64,000 nucleotides of DNA from Cytobacillus oceanisediminis (GTDB lineage Bacteria; Bacillota; Bacilli; Bacillales; Cytobacillaceae), in the NCBI RefSeq assembly GCF_007830235.1, contig NZ_VLKI01000001.1:1-64000 (forward strand). Reading direction: 5' to 3'. Positions 36,687 to 46,610 of this stretch are shown in pieces. The position numbers and the translations under genes are program-made. The notes below the pieces were generated by a model. That model searched no databases. It was not told the origin of the DNA and worked only from the letters and a program-made list of their open reading frames with translations. Every line of letters begins with the position of its first letter. Position 1 is the stretch's first letter.

Positions 36687-38195
36687 TTAAGCCTTCAAAT
36701 TTAGCGCAGTCAAATCTTCCTCTAGAACCTTGTTTTTTGACACTGCCGGAGCTAATAGCGAACCTCCTACACAAATGAGGAAATTTAAAGCCAATCCAAT
36801 TACTCCCCCATGAATGCCAAAGATTGTTTTATATCCTGTTATCGTCAGAAGGCCAGCCAATAATGCACCCGCAAGCATTCCCCAGAAAACGGCTTTGCCT
36901 GATAAGCGCTTCCAATATAATCCGAGTACAAAAGCAGGGAATACCTGTACAAGCAGCTCAAATTTTAAAACAAAGATTTCATAAAGCGTTCCCGGCGGAT
37001 TCCAGGCGATCCACAGTAAAAGTACAATCGCAATAATCCCGCCTACTTTACCTACCATAACTTTTTTATGTTCCGTGGCACCTGGATTGATAAATTTACC
37101 ATATACATCATTCGATAACATGGAAGAAAAGCTTAGTAAAACAGAGTCAGCAGTTGAAATAATCGCAGCAACGATTCCACCAAAGAAGATAATCATAACC
37201 CAGTAGTAAAATGGATTAATTGCTGCAATTTCATTAGCCATTAGTCCAACAAGCTGTTCGGAACCTGTTTTATCCAACCCAGGGAAAAGCATAATTCCGA
37301 TGATCCCAACTAGAAAAACAAGCCCAGTTGTTATAGGAGGCATCCATGCCATACGGGAGAATGATTTTTTCAATGTTTTTTCACTTTGTGCTGAATAAAT
37401 CCTTTGTACGGCATGAGGATAGATGCTCGCCCCCAAACCTACAAGAAGGAGCATACTGAACCAGTTAATGTTTACGTCCAGTGCAGGAACAGCTGTTTTG
37501 GCAGGTTCCATTTCAGCGATATAACGGGTTACATCTCCAAAACTGCCACCTGCCAGATATAATCCACCAATAAGGAAGACAACGATTCCAATCATCAGTA
37601 TAATTCCCTGCATGACATCTGTGAATGCTACTGCCTTCATACCGCCCATCCATTCATAAGCAAGCATAACGATAACAAAAACAATTACAGCGATTTGGTA
37701 AGGAATTGTTCCGCCTGTCATACCAGAAACGGCCTGTCCGATCGCAACCAGCTGTTCTAACAGATAGTTCCCCAGCCCCCAAAGCATAAGGAATATACTC
37801 AGTAAAGTAACGGCCTTAGATTTAAAACGATGCTGAATCCAATCCGTTGGGGTAACGAAGTTTCTCTTTTTCGCAATGACATATAATCTAGGTGCAAATA
37901 ATAAATAGATCGCTATAATAATAGTCATGAAGGAAATCGACTGCAGCCAGGAGAAGCCAGTCCGGTAGGCTGTTGGAGCATATCCGACAATCGTATTACC
38001 GCTGTACTGTGTTGCATAAAGAGTAAAAAACAATGCGATAAAGCCTAGGTTTCTTCCGGCCAGATAGTACCCTGAAAGGCTTTCGTGAATATTTTTCTCA
38101 CCTCTGCCAGACAGATAGCCAATTAACAGCATGACGATTGCAAACACAGATAAAATGATAATTCCATCCGTGCCTGCAAAAGCTAATTCATTCAT
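36687..38195 (-). CDS. Sodium:solute symporter family transporter
   Basis: A 502-residue SSS-family permease with about 13 helices. The GYLSGRGEKNIHESLSGYYLAGRNLG stretch after the first helix, ATQYSGNTIVGYAPTAYRTGFSW and ISTADSVLLSFSSMLSNDVYGK are typical of the family. Its start overlaps the small membrane-protein gene by 4 nt. Pairing with such a small partner is common for carboxylate-type SSS carriers; exact substrate unknown. Confidence 0.88.
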   Translation of the reverse strand: MNELAFAGTDGIIILSVFAIVMLLIGYLSGRGEKNIHESLSGYYLAGRNLGFIALFFTLYATQYSGNTIVGYAPTAYRTGFSWLQSISFMTIIIAIYLLFAPRLYVIAKKRNFVTPTDWIQHRFKSKAVTLLSIFLMLWGLGNYLLEQLVAIGQAVSGMTGGTIPYQIAVIVFVIVMLAYEWMGGMKAVAFTDVMQGIILMIGIVVFLIGGLYLAGGSFGDVTRYIAEMEPAKTAVPALDVNINWFSMLLLVGLGASIYPHAVQRIYSAQSEKTLKKSFSRMAWMPPITTGLVFLVGIIGIMLFPGLDKTGSEQLVGLMANEIAAINPFYYWVMIIFFGGIVAAIISTADSVLLSFSSMLSNDVYGKFINPGATEHKKVMVGKVGGIIAIVLLLWIAWNPPGTLYEIFVLKFELLVQVFPAFVLGLYWKRLSGKAVFWGMLAGALLAGLLTITGYKTIFGIHGGVIGLALNFLICVGGSLLAPAVSKNKVLEEDLTALNLKA

Positions 38196-38452
38196 CCTTT
38201 ATCCCCCTTTGCTTTATCAGCCTCTTCCTGATCTTCAACGATATTCCACTCATTCACACAAAGCCAGCTTAAATACCCGCATAAAATGATTGAAAAAATA
38301 GTCGAGATAAATGCCCATAATGGGAATCCAAGAATATACGGCTCTGTCGCCGCTGCCGGAAAATACCAGGGTACAATTCCTAATGTAATCAATGCGAGAA
38401 CGATCCAAATCCACTTCTTGTGGATAGGTTCCTTGACTTGCCCATTTTTCAT
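38192..38452 (-). CDS. DUF3311-like small membrane protein
   Basis: An 86-residue protein with two hydrophobic helices (WIWIVLALITLGIVPWYF and LWAFISTIFSIILCGYLSWL) and an acidic tail. Small proteins of this type are encoded directly before SSS symporters and are assumed to be their partner subunit. The 4-nt ATGA overlap with the symporter supports that. Confidence 0.75.
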   Translation of the reverse strand: MKNGQVKEPIHKKWIWIVLALITLGIVPWYFPAAATEPYILGFPLWAFISTIFSIILCGYLSWLCVNEWNIVEDQEEADKAKGDKG

Positions 38453-38471
38453 TTTGCTGCCTCCCTATTGT

Positions 38472-39083
38472 TTAAAATGAAACCTCCAGCTTATAAAAAA
38501 TTTTATGCGTTGATTCAAAGGAGTTTATTTTTTCAGCTGCTTGGAGGGTCGATCCAATTTCATCAAGGCCTTTTAACAATTGATTTTTCCGGTAAGGGGC
38601 TACCTCGAACTCAGCCATATATCCCCATGTGTCTTCGATTCTTTGCTTCTCCAAATCGATTGCTAATTGGTATCCCGGCATTTTGCTGGTTTTTTCAAAT
38701 AGAAATTCTAAATCTTTTTCAGGCAGAATGACTGGCAGAACGCCATTTTTAAAACAATTATTGTAAAAAATATCTGCAAAGGACGGGGCAATTATTACTC
38801 TAATTCCATATTCGGCAATTGCCCAAGGAGCATGTTCTCTGGATGAACCGCATCCAAAATTCTTGCGGGCCAATAAAATGGGCGCATGGCGGTATGGTTC
38901 TTTATTCAAAACGAAATCCGTTTTTTCTTTGCCATCTTCATATCTCCATTCGTAAAAAAGGAATTCTCCAAAACCCGTTCTCTCAATCCTTTTTAAAAAT
39001 TGCTTTGGAATGATGGCATCTGTATCAACATTGGCTGCGTCAAGAGGAGCAACGATTCCTGTAAATCTTGTAAAAGACTTCAT
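38472..39083 (-). CDS. leuD: LeuD-like hydro-lyase small subunit
   Basis: A 203-residue swivelling domain of the aconitase superfamily: [20 protein letters not shown] and [14 protein letters not shown] are LeuD signatures. ATG 39083 follows AAGGAGG. It overlaps leuC by 4 nt. Although the sequence matches isopropylmalate dehydratase, no leuA or leuB is present here and the neighbours are catabolic, so the substrate may be another 2-alkylmalate such as citramalate. Confidence 0.85.
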   Translation of the reverse strand: MKSFTRFTGIVAPLDAANVDTDAIIPKQFLKRIERTGFGEFLFYEWRYEDGKEKTDFVLNKEPYRHAPILLARKNFGCGSSREHAPWAIAEYGIRVIIAPSFADIFYNNCFKNGVLPVILPEKDLEFLFEKTSKMPGYQLAIDLEKQRIEDTWGYMAEFEVAPYRKNQLLKGLDEIGSTLQAAEKINSFESTHKIFYKLEVSF

Positions 39084-40507
39084 TTCACAATGACCTCCTT
39101 GCTTTCTCTGGCAGGCCATTCCCGCACATCCACAAATCGCCCTGCAATCGCAGCAGCTGCCGCCATTTCCGGGCTGACTAAATGGGTACGGGCATTTCTG
39201 CCCTGTCTGCCTTCAAAGTTGCGGTTTGATGTAGAAGCACAGCGCTCCTCCGGAAGAACCAGGTCTTCGTTCATGCCAAGGCACATGCTGCATCCAGCTT
39301 CTCTCCATTGGAAACCGGCATTGATAAAAATTTGGTGGATCCCCTCTGCTTCAGCCTGCTTTTTAACAAGCTGCGAACCAGGAACAACCAGCGCTTCCAC
39401 ATGATCAGCCACCTTGTAATCGTTTACTATTTTTGCCGCCTTGCGCAGGTCTTCAATCCGGCTGTTTGTACAGGAACCGATAAATACTTTGTTTATTTCT
39501 ATTTCCGTTATTGGCATACCAGGTTCCAATCCCATATATTGCAGAGCTTTTTTCGCTGGCTTAACCTGGTCTGATGGAAGGTTTTCCAATAATGGAACTG
39601 CTTCTGTTATCCCTGCAACCTGTCCCGGATTCGTTCCCCACGTAACCTGAGGGGTTACATGAGAAGCATCGAATTCAACTGATAAATCAAAATTCGCATC
39701 TTTGTCTGTATAAAACTGCTTCCATTCAGTCAAAGCCTCTTCCCATTCTTTGCCCTGCGGCACTGCCTGTTTGCCTTTTAAATAGGCAAATGTTTTTTCG
39801 TCTGGCTGAATAAGTCCGGCCCTTGCCCCCATTTCAATGCTCATATTGCAAACGGTCATCCGCTCTTCCATTGATAGATTTCGGATGGCTTCCCCACGGT
39901 ATTCCACCACGTAACCTGTCGCAAAATCATGGCCGTATTTTCCGATTAACGAAAGAATCAAATCTTTGGAAGTTGTGCCCCGGGGAAGTGCCCCGTTTAT
40001 ATTAATTGCCAATGTTTTTGCTTTGAACTGCTTTAGTGTTTGCGTGGCAAGGACATGTTCCACTTCACTTGTACCGATTCCGAATGCAAGAGCGCCAAAT
40101 GCCCCGTGGGTTGAGGTATGGCTATCCCCGCACACGATTGTCATGCCAGGCTGGGTAATGCCAAGCTCTGGAGCAATGACATGGACGATTCCCTGGTTGG
40201 GGCTGTGCAGGTCAAACAGCGGTATCCCAAAATCCTTGCAGTTCTGAGCTAACGCATCTACTTGCTTTTTCGCGACTTCATCTCTGAAAGGCAAAGTGCG
40301 ATCTGTTGTTGGGATGCTGTGATCCATAGTGGCAACTGTTAATTCAGGCCTTTTCACCTTGCGGTTGTTCATTCTTAAGCCTTCAAAAGCCTGTGGTGAC
40401 GTTACTTCATGGATTAAGTGAAGGTCAATATACAAAATGGAAGGCTGATCACCTTCTTCATGTACGACATGCTTATTCCAAATTTTTTCATATAAGGTCT
40501 TCCCCAT
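39080..40507 (-). CDS. leuC: LeuC-like hydro-lyase large subunit
   Basis: A 475-residue [4Fe-4S] aconitase-superfamily enzyme. [18 protein letters not shown] gives the first cluster cysteine and [10 protein letters not shown] the other two; [19 protein letters not shown] is also typical of LeuC. It partners with the LeuD-like subunit. It is 11 nt after the CoA-transferase gene, so it belongs to the GntR-controlled operon. Known activity of the family: isomerisation of isopropylmalate or hydration of citraconate. Confidence 0.88.
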   Translation of the reverse strand: MGKTLYEKIWNKHVVHEEGDQPSILYIDLHLIHEVTSPQAFEGLRMNNRKVKRPELTVATMDHSIPTTDRTLPFRDEVAKKQVDALAQNCKDFGIPLFDLHSPNQGIVHVIAPELGITQPGMTIVCGDSHTSTHGAFGALAFGIGTSEVEHVLATQTLKQFKAKTLAININGALPRGTTSKDLILSLIGKYGHDFATGYVVEYRGEAIRNLSMEERMTVCNMSIEMGARAGLIQPDEKTFAYLKGKQAVPQGKEWEEALTEWKQFYTDKDANFDLSVEFDASHVTPQVTWGTNPGQVAGITEAVPLLENLPSDQVKPAKKALQYMGLEPGMPITEIEINKVFIGSCTNSRIEDLRKAAKIVNDYKVADHVEALVVPGSQLVKKQAEAEGIHQIFINAGFQWREAGCSMCLGMNEDLVLPEERCASTSNRNFEGRQGRNARTHLVSPEMAAAAAIAGRFVDVREWPARESKEVIVK

Positions 40508-40518
40508 TCGAAGCCCTC

Positions 40519-41721
40519 CTAAATGATATTATTTTTCTTCAATTCTTCTAATCTATCTTCGCTAAAACCAAGCAATCCGGAATAGATTTCTTCGTTATGT
40601 TTGCCCATGGACTCAGGGCCGGCATGTTTCACTTCTCCTGGTGTTCTGCTTAATTTTGGCACAATTCCAGGCATCGGGAATTCTCCCAGTTCCGGGTGTT
40701 CGACTTTTATAATCATGTCGCGTTCTTTATAATGAGGATCTTCAAGAATATCTTTAGCTGAATAAATGAGACCGGATGGCACTCCTTTTTCTTCCAGAAT
40801 TTTGAGCGCTTCTTTTGCCGGAAGTGTCTTCGTCCATTCTTCGATCATGGAGTCAAGGAGCTTCATATTTTCTCCTCTGGCGTGGTGGGTAGCGAACCTT
40901 GGATCATCGGCAAGTTCAGGCTGTTCCATTGCTTCGCATAAGCGACGGAATACTCCATCTGCATTGGCGCCGATTACAATATAGGTTTTATCCTGTGTAA
41001 AATAAATGTTGGATGGAGCCACACCTGGCAGAATATTGCCCATTCGCTCTCTTATGTAGCCGGCAAGCAAATAGTCCGGAATGATGCTTTCCATGATAGA
41101 GAATACCGATTCATATAGTGCAGTATCGACAACCTGTCCCTTTCCTGAACGCTCTCTTTCATGAAGGGCAACCAGACAGCCGATTGTGGCAAAAAGTGCT
41201 GCCAATGTATCACCAATGGAGACACCAATTCTTGAAGGCGGACGGTCCGGGAAACCGGTTACATTTCTGAGCCCTCCCATTGCCTCTCCTACACTGCCAA
41301 AGCCTGCACGGTGTTTATAAGGTCCCGTCTGGCCGTAGCCGGAAGTACGGACCATAATTAATCTTGGATTAATTTCTGATAGGGTCTCGTATGAAAGATT
41401 CCATTTTTCCATCGTTCCCGGCCGGAAGTTTTCAATGACCACATCTGCTTCTTTAATGAGTTCTCTTAGAACCTCTTGTCCTTCTTCCTCCCGCAGATTG
41501 AGAGTGATTGATTTCTTATTGCGGGATTGGATCGGCCACCATAATCCGATTCCATCTTTCGACTTTCCCCAGTTCCTCATTGGATCTGACTTTCCTGGGG
41601 GTTCAACCTTAATGATTTCTGCTCCAAAGTCCCCGAGGAGACGCCCGGAGAATGGGCCTGCTAATAGAGTTCCAAGCTCGATCACCCTTATATCTTCCAA
41701 TGGAAGCTGTTTTTCAGACAT
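40519..41721 (-). CDS. Family III CoA-transferase (CaiB/BaiF)
   Basis: A 400-residue CoA-transferase. It has [31 protein letters not shown] at the N-terminus and the catalytic Asp in [14 protein letters not shown]. Such enzymes move CoA between dicarboxylates, e.g. succinyl-CoA to citramalate or mesaconate. First gene of the minus-strand operon; two identical operators lie 56-85 nt upstream. Confidence 0.88.
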   Translation of the reverse strand: MSEKQLPLEDIRVIELGTLLAGPFSGRLLGDFGAEIIKVEPPGKSDPMRNWGKSKDGIGLWWPIQSRNKKSITLNLREEEGQEVLRELIKEADVVIENFRPGTMEKWNLSYETLSEINPRLIMVRTSGYGQTGPYKHRAGFGSVGEAMGGLRNVTGFPDRPPSRIGVSIGDTLAALFATIGCLVALHERERSGKGQVVDTALYESVFSIMESIIPDYLLAGYIRERMGNILPGVAPSNIYFTQDKTYIVIGANADGVFRRLCEAMEQPELADDPRFATHHARGENMKLLDSMIEEWTKTLPAKEALKILEEKGVPSGLIYSAKDILEDPHYKERDMIIKVEHPELGEFPMPGIVPKLSRTPGEVKHAGPESMGKHNEEIYSGLLGFSEDRLEELKKNNII

Positions 41722-41776
41722 GTTTTTTCCTCCTGTAATTTCTGGAATGTTAGCGAAAATTTAAATTTTCTCAATC

Positions 41777-41786
41777 TTGTATACAA
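41777..41786. promoter_or_regulatory. GntR operator 1
   Basis: TTGTATACAA, a perfect 10-bp palindrome in the divergent promoter region, 56 nt before the CoA-transferase start. It fits a FadR-type GntR half-site pattern. Confidence 0.65.
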
Positions 41787-41796
41787 ATTTAAGCGT

Positions 41797-41806
41797 TTGT
41801 ATACAA
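41797..41806. promoter_or_regulatory. GntR operator 2
   Basis: A second identical TTGTATACAA exactly 20 bp from the first, so both lie on about the same helix face. Suggests cooperative binding of regulator dimers. Confidence 0.65.
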
Positions 41807-41912
41807 TAAGTCAATTGCTATTTTAAATTTTTTTTTAAATTAAATGGAAAATGTGAATAATTCACTATTTAATCATTAATTTTCAGAATATTTATTGAAA
41901 AGATAATCCCTT

Positions 41913-41922
41913 TTGTATACAA
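41913..41922. promoter_or_regulatory. GntR operator 3
   Basis: A third identical TTGTATACAA, 18 nt before the regulator's ATG, suggesting autoregulation by occlusion of the promoter or start region. Confidence 0.65.
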
Positions 41923-41940
41923 TGCAATTGAGGTGTTACT

Positions 41941-42612
41941 ATGGATGCATACGAATTTATAAAAGACGCAATTATTGAGGGAAAGTTTGTTCCAGGAATG
42001 AGGCTTGCAGAAGAATCATTGGCTAAGGAAATGAACCTTAGCCGCACGCCTATCAGAGAAGCAATAAAACAGCTTGAAGCTGAAGGTCTTGTAATCCCTT
42101 TAAAACGAGGTGTAAGTGTAAGACATTTTACGAAAGAGGATATTCGCCAGATCTATGATTTGCGGACTCTTTTAGAAGGATATGCTGCCAGCCAGGCGGC
42201 GATCCATCGAACCGAGGACGATTTGCTGAAAATGGAAAAAGCCAATGTATTATATGAGGAAGCAATCAACCGTAATGTGGAATCAGATATGGACAGCCTC
42301 AAGGATATTGTGGAGGTAAACCAAAAATTCCATGAGGCGATTGTTGCCGCTTCAAACAATGAACATATCCATTTCCATATTTCTAAAGTCGTGGTTGTTC
42401 CCATCGTGTTTAGGTCCTTTTATTGGTATAACAGCTTTCAGCTCAAACAATCCCTTGAGGTTCATAAAACAATTTTGGAGGCAATCAAAAGCCGTGAATC
42501 GGAACGGGCCAGAATCGCTATGCACGAACATATTTACCAGGGCCGTGACCATGTGCTTAAGCACCTGGAACAAATCAAAAACATTCATCTATTAAAGGAG
42601 GAAGGAAAATGA
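41941..42612 (+). CDS. GntR/FCD family transcriptional regulator
   Basis: A 223-residue regulator. The winged HTH is at the N-terminus (EESLAKEMNLSRTPIREAIKQLEAEGLV, about residues 28-55), and the all-helical FCD effector domain follows, with its metal-binding His/Asp residues (e.g. NQKFHEAI). FCD regulators usually sense carboxylic acids. It is divergent to the CoA-transferase operon, overlaps the lyase gene by 4 nt, and three TTGTATACAA sites lie in the shared promoter. Confidence 0.9.
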   Translation: MDAYEFIKDAIIEGKFVPGMRLAEESLAKEMNLSRTPIREAIKQLEAEGLVIPLKRGVSVRHFTKEDIRQIYDLRTLLEGYAASQAAIHRTEDDLLKMEKANVLYEEAINRNVESDMDSLKDIVEVNQKFHEAIVAASNNEHIHFHISKVVVVPIVFRSFYWYNSFQLKQSLEVHKTILEAIKSRESERARIAMHEHIYQGRDHVLKHLEQIKNIHLLKEEGK

Positions 42613-43493
42613 TTGAAATCTGTGAAGTAGGTCCAAGAGATGGCTTGCAAAATGAATGTAAAATTGTGCCAACAGCACAAAAGGTTGAGCTGATTAATAA
42701 ATTAATTGAAGCTGGGATTCGCAATATCGAAGCTGTTTCTTTTGTTAACCCAAAGGTTGTTCCTCCAATGGCTGATGCGGAAGAAGTTTTGAAATCGCTT
42801 CCTAAAAGAGATGATGTTCGGTTTGGAGGCTTGGTTTTGAGCCGATCCGGACTTGAACGGGCACTGAAAACCAATGTGGATTTTCTCCATGTTGTAACGA
42901 CTACGAGCGATTCATTTAATTTAAGAAATGCTAAAAGAACAGTTGACCAGGCTGTTGGCGAGCTCTCATTGGTTATTAATGAAGGAACTGCATCTGGTAA
43001 AGGTGTGGCTGGTGTATTGGGAACGGCATTTGGCTGCCCATTTGAAGGTGAAGTTCCTTTAGAAAATGTGTTGAAAGTTGCAGAGAAGTTTTTGGAAGCT
43101 GGCTGCACGGAAATTACACTGGCTGATACAACGGGAATGGCAAATCCAAATCAGGTACAAGAAGTAGTAAATTCATTCTTGGATACATTTGGCAAGGATC
43201 TTTCACTCGGACTCCACTTTCATAATACACGCGGTTTGGGATTAGCAAATGTTTTAGCTGGTTATCAGGCTGGCGTCAGGAGATTTGATTCTTCTATTGC
43301 CGGACTTGGCGGCTGCCCGTTTGCGCCGAAAGCCGTTGGGAATGTGTGTACCGAAGATATGATCAATATGTTCCATGGAATGGGGATTGATACGGATACT
43401 GACCTTGCTTCAATACTGGAAACAGCAAAGTGGATGGAAACAGTCATGGAACGGCCGTTGGATGGGATGCTATTGAAGGCAGGAATTGTGTAA
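42609..43493 (+). CDS. HMG-CoA lyase-like (citramalyl-CoA lyase candidate)
   Basis: A 294-residue DRE-TIM lyase. EVGPRDGLQNE at the N-terminus carries the catalytic Arg and Asp; LHFHNTRG holds metal-binding His residues; GLGGCPFAPKAVGN contains the catalytic Cys. Known family reactions split HMG-CoA into acetyl-CoA and acetoacetate, and related enzymes split citramalyl-CoA into acetyl-CoA and pyruvate. Co-regulation with a CoA-transferase and LeuCD favours the second (inference). Confidence 0.87.
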   Translation: MIEICEVGPRDGLQNECKIVPTAQKVELINKLIEAGIRNIEAVSFVNPKVVPPMADAEEVLKSLPKRDDVRFGGLVLSRSGLERALKTNVDFLHVVTTTSDSFNLRNAKRTVDQAVGELSLVINEGTASGKGVAGVLGTAFGCPFEGEVPLENVLKVAEKFLEAGCTEITLADTTGMANPNQVQEVVNSFLDTFGKDLSLGLHFHNTRGLGLANVLAGYQAGVRRFDSSIAGLGGCPFAPKAVGNVCTEDMINMFHGMGIDTDTDLASILETAKWMETVMERPLDGMLLKAGIV

Positions 43494-43501
43494 TTATAGG
43501 A

Positions 43502-43527
43502 AAAAGCCATTGTTGATGGCTTTTTTT
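43502..43527 (+). terminator. Terminator of GntR-lyase operon
   Basis: AAAGCCAT and a matching GATGGCTTT around a short loop, followed by TTTTTTGTTTT. Confidence 0.85.
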
Positions 43528-43597
43528 GTTTTTAATCTTTTATAAGATTCAAAGAACGTGCTGATTTCATACATGAAACATTGGTTGAAAAAATTTA

Positions 43598-43706
43598 TTT
43601 GCTAGTTTAGATGAATTGTTTGCTAAATATTGATTTTGTTAGTTAGTTTGAAAAATTTCTTTGCTAAAAATCATAATTTATTTGCTAGTTTTCTTAATTT
43701 TTTTGC
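43598..43706. repeat. 21-nt periodic intergenic repeat tract B (TTTGC anchor)
   Basis: TTTGC at 43598, 43619, 43660, 43681 and 43702, with a degenerate copy near 43640, i.e. a step of 20-21 nt. The last two units and the flank (GCTAGTTTTCT...AAGTTCACA) closely resemble the end of tract A at 34228-34265. Confidence 0.7.
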
Positions 43707-43733
43707 AAAGTTCACATTTTTAGAAAATCCCTC

Positions 43734-44693
43734 CTAATTCGCTGGTTTTTTATATACTCTATTCTTCTTTTCTCCCCCTTGCTCAAGGTCCATTTGGGCA
43801 AGTAATTTAGAAGCAGTATAAACAGATGTTATGTGGGTGAACCTCCGAAATTCAGCATTTGTAATTGTGGGATTGATTAAGAGGAAGTAATCTTTTATCG
43901 CCTGGTGGTGAGCTATGGCGGATGATGTTTTGCAGGTTGGGCAGCGCCATTTTCCCCAATGGAAGATCATGGGCAGTGCAGAGCATTTGGGACAGTAGAC
44001 TCCCGTTAGAATAGTATCCAATTTTATATTAAAATACTCCAATATATCGATTTCTTGCAAAACGTGTTTCTTTAATAGTATCCTACTCAACTTCTTTAAT
44101 TCTTTTTCTGTCAATCTCTCAGCAGTATGTGTTTTTTCTATAGATGTAATTTTATGGATTAAGCGGTGTGCATGAATGACCCTATTGGAAATCTGATTTG
44201 TTGGGGATTTGATTATTGTGGAAGGACTGCTGATGATAACGGCAAATTCAATGGGGATGTAGGTGAATCCACGGTCCTGCAGCCATTTTCTTAATTGGCG
44301 GCTTTGGTGTTCTGCTTGTGAAATGGGGTCGTGGAAAGCTTCTTGTTTATCGTTTTGAACGCGAATTAACTGATGAAATTCAGGGTCAAAGATGATTGTT
44401 CCGTTCCAGTTTTTTACTTCCAGAATGAATGCCATCTTCCTGGTGACAAGCAGGGTATCAATTTGGAAATAATGCTTCCCGTTCGTAAGCCGCAGCCCGT
44501 GGTAAATCCTATATTCCTTTTCATCCAAAAAACTTAAATAGTAATCCAGCTTCTGCTCTCCTTTATATCCTGCATTCCTTTTGTTTAACTCCGATCTTAC
44601 TTTCTCCTTCCCTTGTTCCATTTCAGGCATGCGTTTTAGTAATGCTTCTAGTTTAAGGATCATCTCGGGGATGCATCTTTCCTTTTCTATCAA
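43734..44693 (-). CDS. NERD domain protein with zinc ribbon
   Basis: A 319-residue protein. A NERD (nuclease-related) domain covers about residues 40-150 (KGEQKLDYYL...TLLVTRKMAFILEVKNWNG has the Asp/Glu-x-Lys nuclease core). A C-terminal CPKCSALPMIFHWGKWRCPTCK zinc ribbon follows. Likely acts on nucleic acid; actual role unknown. Divergent from the SulP operon and not linked functionally to either neighbour. Confidence 0.8.
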   Translation of the reverse strand: MIEKERCIPEMILKLEALLKRMPEMEQGKEKVRSELNKRNAGYKGEQKLDYYLSFLDEKEYRIYHGLRLTNGKHYFQIDTLLVTRKMAFILEVKNWNGTIIFDPEFHQLIRVQNDKQEAFHDPISQAEHQSRQLRKWLQDRGFTYIPIEFAVIISSPSTIIKSPTNQISNRVIHAHRLIHKITSIEKTHTAERLTEKELKKLSRILLKKHVLQEIDILEYFNIKLDTILTGVYCPKCSALPMIFHWGKWRCPTCKTSSAIAHHQAIKDYFLLINPTITNAEFRRFTHITSVYTASKLLAQMDLEQGGEKKNRVYKKPAN

Positions 44694-44769
44694 AAAAATC
44701 CTCTCCTTTTATCTTATTTTATTCTTTTAAAATATGTAAATTCCTTCTTTACTCTTTTAAATTATCATA

Positions 44770-44793
44770 GTATATTCAAATAATCAGATATAC
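44770..44793. promoter_or_regulatory. Candidate ArsR operator before SulP operon
   Basis: An inverted repeat GTATAT-N12-ATATAC with inner TTCAAATAATCA, similar to ArsR/SmtB operator layouts. It is 38 nt before the SulP start, and the operon's second gene encodes an ArsR-type regulator, so autoregulation is plausible. Confidence 0.5.
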
Positions 44794-44830
44794 TAAAATT
44801 TAAATATAAAAACAAAAAGAAGGGTTCATA

Positions 44831-46585
44831 ATGAAAAGTAAGTGGTTTTTTACCGGAAGATATTCGGGGTATTCACTTCAGAGTTTTCAAAGGGATTTGC
44901 TTTCTGGGATCATTGTCGGGATTATTGCCATTCCATTGGGTATGGCTTTTGCGATTGCATCGGGTGTTAAGCCTGAGTATGGTATTTATACGACGATTAT
45001 TGCCGGGATTTTGATTTCCCTTCTTGGCGGTTCAAAATTCCAGATTGGCGGGCCGACTGGTGCGTTTATTCCGATTTTGTTCGGGATAGTGATGACGTAT
45101 GGGTATGAAAATTTATTAATTGCAGGTTTCCTTGCGGGTGTTATGCTCTTTTTAATGGGTGTTTTCCGGCTTGGTTCCTTGATAAAATTCATCCCGAAGC
45201 CTGTTACGATTGGTTTTACATCGGGGATTGCCGTGATTATTTTCACTGGCCAGATTGCGAATTTTTTAGGGCTCAAAGGTGTTGAGAGCCATGAGTATTT
45301 TATCGATAATATCAGAGAGATTGCTAGCCATATTCATACCACCAATTTTTATAGTGTTCTGACTGCAATCATATGCCTTGCAGGGATCATCCTTACTCCA
45401 AAGCTTTTTCCGAAGGTGCCGGGTCCCCTGTTTGGTTTGCTGCTTTCAACTGTCGCCGTAATTGTATTTTTTCCTAATCATGTAGCCACCATTGGTTCTT
45501 CTTTTGGGGAAATTCCCGAAACACTTCCAAAGTTCGCTATTCCGGATTTTACTTTAGAAAAAGTGATTGAGCTCCTACGTCCTGCATTTGTGATCGCCAT
45601 CCTTGGCGGGATCGAGTCATTGCTGTCTGCAGTTGTGGCAGATGGAATGACAAATACACGGCATAACAGCAATCGGGAGCTGGCCGGACAGGGAATCGCC
45701 AATATGATTACCCCGCTTTTCGGTGGGATTCCTGCCACTGGTGCAATTGCGAGAACAGCCACCAATATTAAAAACGGGGCAGCCTCCCCTCTTTCCGGCG
45801 TCATTCACGGTATAATGGTTTTGCTCGTTTTACTGCTTTTTGCACCTTATGCATCCCATATTCCGCTTGCCAGCATGGCCCCTATATTAATGGTCGTTGC
45901 CTGGAATATGAGTGAAAGAAAAGTATTTTACCATGTTTTAAAAACAAAGACCGAAGATTCCCTTGTTCTCGTCGTCACGTTTTTATTAACGGTTTTTATC
46001 AATTTAACAGTTGCGGTTGAAATCGGTTTGTTAATGGCTGTCATTCTGTTTACCAAGAGAATGAGTGATCATCTTGTAACCGTAAAAGCTTTGCCGAACC
46101 AGAAAAACAAACATAAAAAGGTACAGTCGCAGATGGTTTCCGAGCATCATGATTGTCCGCAGATTAGTATTTTCAATATTGAGGGTCCATTATTTTTTGG
46201 AGCGGCCCAAACATTTTCGCATACCATTATGGCCACCATTCATTACAAGCCAGGCATTCTCCTTTTGAGAATGGGCCGGGTTCCATTTATGGATACAACG
46301 GGCGAGTCTAATTTTGACCATATCGTGCAAAATTTTTCAAAGCATGGCATTATTTTAATATCTGGCATTCAGCCGCAGCCCAAAAACCTCTTAATGAAAA
46401 CGGGATTATACGATATGATTGGTAAAGAGCATATTTTCGAGCATACCGGGGATGCCATCAACCATGCACTTAGGTTAATTGACGAAAATAAGTGCCTTGG
46501 ATGCAGGCATTTTGCCTTTAAGGAATGCGGAAAACTATCCGGATCGATCTATCAAGCAGGAGAAAAAGCAATCTCAACGCCATGA
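44831..46585 (+). CDS. SulP family anion transporter
   Basis: A 584-residue permease: about 12 helices to residue ~420, with the N-terminal GIVGIIAIPLGMAFAIASGVKPEYGIYT signature, then a STAS domain (about 430-550) with the nucleotide-loop-like region RVPFMDTTGESNF. An unusual C-terminal tail holds CLGCRHFAFKECG. It may carry sulfate, bicarbonate or another anion. 25 nt before the ArsR gene. Confidence 0.87.
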   Translation: MKSKWFFTGRYSGYSLQSFQRDLLSGIIVGIIAIPLGMAFAIASGVKPEYGIYTTIIAGILISLLGGSKFQIGGPTGAFIPILFGIVMTYGYENLLIAGFLAGVMLFLMGVFRLGSLIKFIPKPVTIGFTSGIAVIIFTGQIANFLGLKGVESHEYFIDNIREIASHIHTTNFYSVLTAIICLAGIILTPKLFPKVPGPLFGLLLSTVAVIVFFPNHVATIGSSFGEIPETLPKFAIPDFTLEKVIELLRPAFVIAILGGIESLLSAVVADGMTNTRHNSNRELAGQGIANMITPLFGGIPATGAIARTATNIKNGAASPLSGVIHGIMVLLVLLLFAPYASHIPLASMAPILMVVAWNMSERKVFYHVLKTKTEDSLVLVVTFLLTVFINLTVAVEIGLLMAVILFTKRMSDHLVTVKALPNQKNKHKKVQSQMVSEHHDCPQISIFNIEGPLFFGAAQTFSHTIMATIHYKPGILLLRMGRVPFMDTTGESNFDHIVQNFSKHGIILISGIQPQPKNLLMKTGLYDMIGKEHIFEHTGDAINHALRLIDENKCLGCRHFAFKECGKLSGSIYQAGEKAISTP

Positions 46586-46610
46586 CTCAGGAAAGTGAGG
46601 ATATCATACA

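Noticed and set aside
38472..40507. Leucine biosynthesis operon
   Set aside because: No leuA or leuB occurs nearby, and the genes are in a GntR-controlled operon with CoA-transferase and carriers; kept as an alternative only.
42575..43108. 177-codon minus-strand ORF opposite the lyase gene
   Set aside because: It is the antisense shadow of a clear HMG-CoA lyase-like gene and has low-complexity composition.
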